This document shows positions 57,603 through 64,000 of a stretch of DNA of 64,000 bases, in pieces. Numbering within the stretch: position 1 is the stretch's first letter; the number at the start of each line of letters is the position of its first letter. The DNA is taken from assembly GCA_003184365.1 (NCBI GenBank), contig NKYR01000019.1, positions 310,001 through 374,000 of the forward strand, read 5' to 3'. A program made the position numbers and the translations under genes. The DNA is from Evernia prunastri (taxonomy: Eukaryota > Ascomycota > Lecanoromycetes > Lecanorales > Parmeliaceae). The notes under the pieces are model-generated. The model searched no databases. It was not told where the DNA came from and was given only the letters and a program-made list of their open reading frames with translations.

Positions 57603-58620
57603 ATGGTACGCGAAATAGATGCTGCAGGGCGTGAGATTAATTATTGCAGGCAAGAGGATGACAAATCCAAGGCCCGGCCGTCGAGCAGAATCTACGTTGA
57701 GCAGCAGATATGCGAGGTATGTGGGGAGTAAGATTCAGCGGTGAGTATTGGATCGCCATGACCGTCTAAGTCCGCCCTGACCAAATTGTAGGCTATAGCG
57801 GATCGTTGCTATGCAACTACCAAAGCCAACCTTGAGCAAGGACAGAAGCGAACGAATTCGGTTTTTTCCCGTTCAGACCTCACCTCACCCCGGTTTCTAA
57901 GTCTCTTAGTCATTCAACACAAGGAGTAGCGAATCTTTTCGAACCTTCAAACTCGACCGTTGCGGCGAACCTGGATAAGCGGTCGGCAGAGATAGTGGAG
58001 GAGACTCCAAATCACCAGGAAGCCTTGCAGAGTCATCAAGCGCTCGAAGAAGAAGCAAAAGAGCTGGCTAACCAGGTATTCGCTCCTGAAAGCGTTGAGT
58101 CTCAGTCTTGGATCGAGCCCAACACGAAGATGGAGCCGCAGAGCGAGCTCGACACCCAGGTCGCGGAGCTCGAGCGTCTACAGAACAAAGCAGCTACCGG
58201 AAACAACAGTCCTGTGGTATCGCATGAAGAAAGATACGCCATCCTTTATCATCATCATCAGCACTCACAAGAATCACAAAGTCTTTGAATTCCTTCATCG
58301 GGAGGTGGCAGAGGATGATGGCAAAAATTGCGAAAAATGTTGCCGGAATGCTTAGAGACCCACTGACAAGCAATGGACGAGCAGTCACTGAGGCGAAATT
58401 TGCAAAAAACCGCTAGAGACCCGTTCAGCAAGAGAAAAAAACTCCTCGAGCAGCGGCTGGTCAACGCAGGGGCACAGACCTCAACCGATCGAGTAATTGT
58501 TGAGGTCGCACCCGCGAGAAGGGAAGTCTTGTGGATGCTGGAATTAGGATGTCGAAGTCTCTCTTCACGAAGCAGACGCTGCGCCGTCGTTCAAGAAGCC
58601 AGGGGGAGTCTGAGATTTTG
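57603..58620 (+). pseudogene. broken coding region of unknown family
   Basis: Coding-like sequence that shifts frame. It starts MVREIDAAGREINYCRQE, reaches a good donor (GAG|GTATGT near 57716) and acceptor (CTGAC...TTGTAG near 57792), and continues as AIADRCYATTKANLEQGQKR. It then runs into a stop. After a T6 run near 57863 another frame continues, with SKSLSHSTQGVANLFEPS and later the charged helix EALQSHQALEEEAKELANQVF, to a stop at 58288. Further fragments (MMAKIAKNVAGMLRDPL, then RDPFSKRKKLLEQRL) lie in two other frames up to 58620. No known family. Either a decayed gene or chance frames; I favour decay. Confidence 0.3.
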
Positions 58621-59390
58621 AAGTAGTGCGGTTCTCAAGCCATGCCAGTACTAGCTGGCTGGTCTATCGCTTCCATGTGTCCTGCGACGCTATGGTTAGG
58701 CGGGCAGCGCTCATATGTTCTCTGGGACCGCAAGACATGAGGGACATCTAAGCAAGGGCATGATAACGATGAAAGTAGCAATGATTCTTCCAAGACTGAT
58801 CTTCCAAGCATGGCAGCAAAGGTAGTTTTCCACTTGTGAGGGGGGTGTCGTGGAGTTGTCGGTCAACATCGTGTCAATGTCGCAGTGCACCGTCTTCTTG
58901 AAGTAACATTTCTTATACACGCTAATAACTAGTTGACATGGGGGGCTGAAGAGGGGTTAACGCCTGTGCAACAGACAAAGGCTGTAAAAAGGGTGGTACG
59001 AGACGATAATCATCATAGGCAAAACTCGGCATCCATGGCCGTTGCAATGCTTGACACACATGATGACATGAATTTCTGTTTTCCTGCCTGACATCTCAAG
59101 CTCTCCACAAGTGTACGGACAGCAAGGCACGCACAAATCCCTTCTTCTATGGAGACGCGCGATGAGTGCTGTGACAAACGGGAAGGATTGATTAGTCCAA
59201 TATTTGCCCACGTGACAAGATGACTAAGGTACGAATGACACCATAGGCGAGAAAGGCCCAGCTTCGGCAAGCTTTCCGGTGTCGCCTGACTAACTATTCC
59301 AGTGTTAAATATCTTTCAATCACCAGGATGATGTCTTTGCATAGATTTGTTTGCAGCCCATCAAAATTCAAGACATTGAGAGTAGCAAGC
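58621..59390. other. intergenic, no gene recognised
   Basis: 770 bp before the pyrroline-5-carboxylate reductase start. Short frames only. Confidence 0.4.
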
Positions 59391-60322
59391 ATGGCATGTC
59401 CCTGGCAAAAATTTCACATTGCAGTCCTTGGATGCGGTAAACATCATCACTCCGAGCACGCTGGGCCGAGTAAGACGTTGACCTTGCATCAGGTTTCATG
59501 GGAACGGCCATCTTGAAGGGCCTACTGAACAAGACCAGACGAGAAGGGGACAATCCATCTGTCAAGTACACAGCCTGGGTTCGATCCCCAACATCACTAG
59601 AGCGTCTTCACAACTCACTGGGCGGGGATGAAAAGCAAGTCAGTTGTGTGGGTGGCGGAGATGTCGTGGACACTATTACGCCCGCAGACGTCGTTATTCT
59701 CGGCTTTCCTCCCGCAGAGCTCAATGCTGTCTTTCGTGTTACGGGATTGGCTGATGCGCTGCGGGGCAAATTGATTGTCAGTCTTCTGGCAGGCGTCTCC
59801 TATCAACAAATGGCGACCGCCTTGCAATCAGATAAGGAGGCACCTCTGCGTCATCACGTGTTGCGAGTCATCCCAAGCATCGGCGCTAAGATCAATGACT
59901 CGGTAACGCTGATCGCGGAGACGGCGTATGCAGGTCATGAGCAACAAAAAGTTACGACCTGGATGTTTCAGCAATTGGGCCAACTACAGTGGCTACCCGA
60001 ATCACTCATGGACGAGGCGACTGCTGCTCAGGCCGCTTGCAATGCGCTGACCATAGTGGCCATCGATGCCATAGTCGACGCCAGCGTTGCTGAAGGAATC
60101 CCACGTTCGGCAGCTATGAAGCTGGCCGCCGCCTCCTTGCGGAGTTCATCGGGACTCCTGCTGGATGGCGGCATGACACCCGAATCTCTGAAAGAATCCA
60201 TGTCGGTCCCCAAGGGGATTACCATCAATTCTCTTTTGGAGCTCGAGCGTGGACATGCTCGATCTGCAGTTTCCGACGCTGTTCGGCACGCTATACAATA
60301 CACCAGAAAAATGTCGGCCTAG
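59391..60322 (+). CDS. pyrroline-5-carboxylate reductase
   Basis: NAD(P)H-dependent reduction of pyrroline-5-carboxylate to proline. Two exons, 59391-59436 and 59493-60322, give about 291 residues. The 56-bp intron lies inside the nucleotide-binding loop and its removal recreates HIAVLGCGFMGTAILKGLL, strong proof of the splice. Further blocks are PADVVILGFPPAEL, RVIPSIGAKINDSVT, and the C-terminal dimer domain with EATAAQAACNALTIVAIDAI and EGIPRSAAMKLAAASLRSS. An ATG at 59328 would add 21 residues with basic character, a possible targeting leader. Start of a co-directional group with proline dehydrogenase and a DapA-type aldolase; it may be a second, catabolic or specialised P5CR rather than the housekeeping one. 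Confidence 0.92.
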
Positions 60323-60975
60323 CCATTCTTCCCTTTGCCGCATGAGCTGGCGCCATCGGCCTGAATCTTGAAATCGATATGATGCACATTGACGTCTTCG
60401 CGCAGCATAGATAGAGATAAAGGCATGCTTCAGATACCCCACGCTCAAAGCTTGTTCACCGCTTTTGCGTGGCCGGAGGGAAGTCTTCGGATTACCCCGC
60501 ATGGCGGGATGGCAGCTCTTCTTTGCGTTGGTCTAGTAGGCGATGTGTTGTAGATTACTTCGGTCTTGATAACCACAAGCGAGACCATAAACACGGCTTC
60601 CTTTCCGATAAGTCTAGGCTGATCTGGATGACTAGCCGAAGACCACGCGAGATCCAGAAGTCCCCGGCAATAAGCCCTACATCCTCCACATCTCGACCCA
60701 TGGGAGAAGATATCAACATCGGGGACTTTGACTTTCTCGTCCCGTAACGAATTGATACCCGTAGTCGAGCCATACTGTACGGCCGACTGCCGGAGGTACG
60801 TATCGATGTTACAGCATCCAGCCACCTAAGCTCTGGCACTGAAGGTTCCGTTGGCACCCCGCTTGGTCGGCAGCGACGCTCTAGGTCGACATCATCTATT
60901 AGATATACTGAGCGTTGTCGACACTGTGAAGCCTTTGTTGTCCGTACATTTGTAGTGTCTATATTGGTAACCGCA
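60323..60975. other. intergenic between P5CR and proline dehydrogenase genes
   Basis: 653 bp. Probable promoter of the proline dehydrogenase gene. Frames of 90-126 codons on both strands have no motif. Confidence 0.4.
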
Positions 60976-62499
60976 ATGCCTATCACTGCACCGACCAGAT
61001 GCCCCCAGTTGCTGCATTCCACCTTGTCGTTCAGTTTCGTGCGTTTCCCTTCGAGATTACATACTACATTTGCACGAAACTCATCGAAAGATGCGTCCTT
61101 GACCGACAAGAGACTTGCAATCTTCCCTGACCGCTCGGATTTGAGGGCAGCAGAGCCCCTAGCATTGGCTCGTCTCCCTACTGCAAGTGTTTTCAGAAGT
61201 CTATTGCTCGGTGCTTTCTTTTCCTCGTCTATTCTCTTCACGCCTGGATTTGCGCTCTTGAAGAAGATCTCCCACTCTCCGTCACCCATACTGAACCCGG
61301 ACAAGAATCGGATCTTGAGAGCTATAGTCAAGCCATTGGTGTATGACCAATTCTGCGCTGGAACAAATCGATCGGAGATTCAAGCAAGTATTTCGCAAAT
61401 CAAATCCCTCGGCTTTTCGGGGGTCATACTTTGCTACGGTAAAGAGATTGAAATTCAGAAGCCCAGCCAACCCCATGAGAATGATCTTGATCATTCGCAG
61501 CAAGAATTCGATCAAGAGCTGGATTTGTGGAAGCATGGTAATCTAGAGACGCTGGGCATTATAGGTGATGGAGACTACTTAGGCATGAAGTATGAAGCTC
61601 CAATATCTCTGCGAGGAGAGCCTTGATTGATCTCAATGAGCAGATATACCGGCGCCGGAAAAGTAATCACCGATGACCTCCTGCAAGGCAACGACCCTCC
61701 TCGAGCATTCGTGGAAGCCATGGACGCCATCGTACAGAAAGCGATGGCTCAGAACTGCAGGATCTGGATCGACGCCGAACAGCAGGTCCTGCAGCCTTCC
61801 ATCGACCGCTGGACGATCGAGCTGATGCGCAAGTACAACCGCAACGGCAAAGCCGTGCTGTACAACACCCTCCAAGCCTACCTCAAAGCGTCGCGGGAGA
61901 AGCTCGAGCACCAGCTCCAACTCGCTCACCGAGAAGGCTGGACCCTCGCCGTCAAGCTCGTCCGCGGAGCCTACATCTCAAACGACATGCGGGACCGCAT
62001 CCATGACACCAAAGCCCAGACGGACGACTCCTACAACGGCACCGTGCGGGACCTCCTCGGCGGCACCGTCGCCGGCGTCCCGCCGCACGACGACTTCCCC
62101 CAGATGCGGCTCTTCCTCGCCGGCCACAACGCCACCAGCGTCGCCACTGCGAGCGGTCTGGTACGCGACCTGCAGGCACGGGGCGCGCTGAAGACGCTGC
62201 CGGAGTTCGGGCAGCTGCAGGGCATGGCGGACCAGCTCGGCTGCGAACTGCTGCAGCACGGCGAGGACGCGGCGGCGGCGGCGGGGCGCGCTCCGGGCGC
62301 GCGCCCGGTGCTGATCCCGCGGGTGTACAAGTGCTTGACGTAGGGCAGCGTGAGGGAGTGCATGCAGTACCTGGTGCGGAGGGCGGTGGAGAACCGGGGC
62401 GCGACGGGGGCGGTGAAAGATGGTATGCCGGCGCTCGCGAGGGAGTTGAGACGGAGGATGATTGATGCGTTGATGGGACGGCAACGGACGTCACGGTAA
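60976..62499 (+). pseudogene. proline dehydrogenase, interrupted by an in-frame stop
   Basis: Mitochondrial FAD enzyme oxidising proline (or hydroxyproline) to the pyrroline carboxylate. Two exons, 60976-61589 and from 61644, joined by a 54-bp intron. An Arg/Ser-rich presequence is followed by a hydrophobic stretch (VFRSLLLGAFFSSSILF). The barrel carries RIWIDAEQQVLQPSIDRW, NGKAVLYNTLQAYLK, LAVKLVRGAYI, LFLAGHNATSVATAS and EFGQLQGMADQLGCELL. At codon 438 (62341-62343) the expected Trp of VYKCLTWG is TAG. The same frame then continues 52 codons to TAA at 62499 with GSVRECMQYLVRRAVENRG, which holds the Arg pair that binds the substrate carboxylate. The truncated 437-residue product should be inactive. 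Sequencing error is possible. Confidence 0.85.
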
Positions 62500-63113
62500 A
62501 TAATGTTGCTACAATAATGACATGTTCTGCGTGCGTCGATAGCAAGACTGGTTGGTTGGTTATATGATGGACTACGTTTAAAGCGCCCTGCTTTACTGCT
62601 CGTCTTCCTCACGCCATGAGTTCTAATTCTAATTAAAGCTCTGGCTTGCGCCGATACATTCTCACGCACCCTTTCTCTCTTCGAGCCTCGAGGACGTAGC
62701 GTGATCAGTTCAATTACTACGCCAAGCCAAGCTACCTCCTACATAAGCTGCTTTAGGTGATTACAAATGTCCCACTTCACTTCACTTTACCTCAGGTCAG
62801 ACGCAGGCAAAGCAAAAACCTTTCCGAATTGGAAAGACGGAACAGAATTTGCTTCAAATTGGCTTCGGCAAGTGCTTTCGGGAAGTCCTCCCGAAATCAA
62901 CGCTTTTAGGTAGACAGATACCCCTCGGCTGACATTCCGAAGTACCAACCAGTCCAAAAAGTCTAAACTTGCCCTGAAAGACAGGCTTCACCAGAGGCTG
63001 CCTAGACCCCTTCAAAGACACTGCCATTCCCACCGCGACGTCCTCCAACACGTTCCCTAGAACAAAGCAAGCCAACCACCATCGGAGTCCGCATTTTGCA
63101 TTTCGCAGTCGCC
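62500..63113. other. intergenic, promoter of the aldolase gene
   Basis: 614 bp between co-directional genes; moderate GC, no specific element seen. Coding starts abruptly with a GC-rich frame at 63114. Confidence 0.4.
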
Positions 63114-64000
63114 ATGAGTTCAGACACCACCCCGTCCGGGGCCACCAAACCGCCACGGAAGCACAGCCACCCGGTCCCGGGTCCGGGCTGCTACGTCCCC
63201 GGCGTCACCTTCTTCCACCCGGACACGGACGCGCTCGACCTGGCCTCGCAGCGCAAGTACTACGCCTACCTCGCCGGCACGGGCCTCCGCGGCCTCGTGG
63301 TGCTGGGCACCAACGCCGAGACCTTCTTGCTGAACCGGGCGGAGCGGAAGGCGCTCGTCGAGGTCGCCCGGCGGGCGGTGCCGGCCGGGTACCCGATCAT
63401 CGCGGGGGTCGGCGGGCACTCGACGTCGCAGGCGCTCGAGTACATTTTCGACGCGCGCGAGGCGGGCGCCGACTTCGCGCTGCTGCTGCCGTGCGCTTAC
63501 TTCGGGAAGCAGACGACGCCGGCCGTGGTGAAGCGGTTCTACGCGCAGGTGGCGGAGCGGTCGCCGCTGCCCATCGTCATCTACAACTTCCCCGCCGTCT
63601 GCAACGGCCTGGACCTGGACTCGGACATCATCGCGGACATCGCCGCGCGGCACGACAACATCGTGGGCGTCAAGCTGACCTGCGGCTCCGTGGCCAAAAT
63701 AGCCCGCTTGGCGGCCGTGTTTCCGCCGTCGCGCTTCGCCGTCTTTGGCGGGCAGGCGGATTTCCTGCTCGGCGGCCTGGCCGTGGGGAGTTCGGGCTGC
63801 ATCGCCGCCTTCGCCAACGTGTTCCCCAGTGCCATCGTTCGGGTCTTCGACCTCTGGAGCGCGGGCAGGCAGACGGAGGCCTTGGCGCTGCAGAGGGTCC
63901 TCTCCCTCGCGGAGTCGCCGACCAAGGCGGGGGTCGCCAGCACCAAGTACGCCGCGGCGCTGACGACGGCGCGGCGAGCGGGTATCGCTGACGCGGCGAT
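63114..64000 (+). CDS. DapA/HOGA-like aldolase, partial (runs off the window)
   Basis: Class I aldolase of the dihydrodipicolinate synthase/N-acetylneuraminate lyase superfamily; 4-hydroxy-2-oxoglutarate aldolase is the best guess. The frame is open from the ATG at 63114 to the window end: 295 residues, with no stop yet. It starts MSSDTTPSGATKPPRK, then PGCYVPGVTFF and the substrate loop GLVVLGTNAETFLLNRAE. The catalytic Tyr is about residue 157 (VIYNFPAV) and the Schiff-base Lys about residue 187 (GVKLTCGS). GSSGCIAAFANVFPS is the usual late block. GC-rich, near-saturated with G/C in third positions, unlike the P5CR gene upstream. The specific substrate cannot be read from sequence; the neighbours P5CR and proline dehydrogenase point to hydroxyproline breakdown. 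Confidence 0.85.
   Translation, partial: MSSDTTPSGATKPPRKHSHPVPGPGCYVPGVTFFHPDTDALDLASQRKYYAYLAGTGLRGLVVLGTNAETFLLNRAERKALVEVARRAVPAGYPIIAGVGGHSTSQALEYIFDAREAGADFALLLPCAYFGKQTTPAVVKRFYAQVAERSPLPIVIYNFPAVCNGLDLDSDIIADIAARHDNIVGVKLTCGSVAKIARLAAVFPPSRFAVFGGQADFLLGGLAVGSSGCIAAFANVFPSAIVRVFDLWSAGRQTEALALQRVLSLAESPTKAGVASTKYAAALTTARRAGIADAA

Noticed and set aside
59577..59587. GGTTCGATCCC, resembling a tRNA B box
   Set aside because: It lies inside the reading frame of pyrroline-5-carboxylate reductase and no A box or acceptor stem could be placed around it.
62335..62352. An intron to explain the stop in proline dehydrogenase
   Set aside because: The nearest GT...AG pair would be only about 10 bp, and the flanking codons are continuous and conserved on both sides of the TAG.
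1..64000. CRISPR arrays, bacterial operons, Shine-Dalgarno sites or viral genes
   Set aside because: The sequence is intron-bearing fungal nuclear DNA; no regular spaced repeats or viral-type proteins were seen.

Overview
The window is nuclear DNA of a filamentous ascomycete (Pezizomycotina). The evidence is short GT-AG introns of about 45-60 bp with CTGAC/CTAAC-type branch sites, UTR-sized gaps between genes, and fungal versions of Pkc1, Dbp7, Asa1, She9/Mdm33, a Ynd1-type apyrase, a Gef1-type CLC, SNG1/DUF3533, Clr2, and a Zn2Cys6 regulator. Three long introns in one gene share their 3' parts, as introner-like elements do. Those were described in Dothideomycetes, but this alone does not fix the class. 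Gene models below were rebuilt by hand from reading frames, splice sites and family motifs. No rRNA, tRNA or CRISPR was seen.

Left third (1-23.7 kb): DUF202 membrane protein, a PlsB/GNPAT-like acyltransferase with a peroxisomal-type C-terminus, an unknown fungal protein, a Ure2-like GST, She9/Mdm33, a CLC Cl-/H+ antiporter, a Dpb3/NF-YC-type histone-fold protein, a class I glutamine amidotransferase-like protein, a serine/glutamine-rich unknown, an A/B-barrel protein, and an F-box protein.

Middle (23.7-42 kb): a Golgi-type apyrase gene lies between two unrelated miniature inverted-repeat elements. It is followed by a Clr2 homologue and a nine-exon SNF2 ATPase with a C-terminal PHD finger, on the same strand. 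Next come Pop4, pantoate-beta-alanine ligase, the Rieske protein (divergent from the ligase), and an SNG1-family membrane protein.

Right third (42-64 kb): Pkc1 (eight exons, all domains present), a Zn2Cys6 regulator, a 2.4 kb gene-free stretch, Asa1 and Dbp7 converging with 40 bp between stops, a hemerythrin-like protein, and about 1 kb of broken coding sequence. It ends with three co-directional genes: pyrroline-5-carboxylate reductase, proline dehydrogenase, and a DapA/HOGA-like aldolase cut by the window edge. Together these look like a proline/hydroxyproline module. The proline dehydrogenase carries an in-frame TAG at a conserved Trp, upstream of its substrate-binding Arg pair, so this copy is either broken or mis-assembled.
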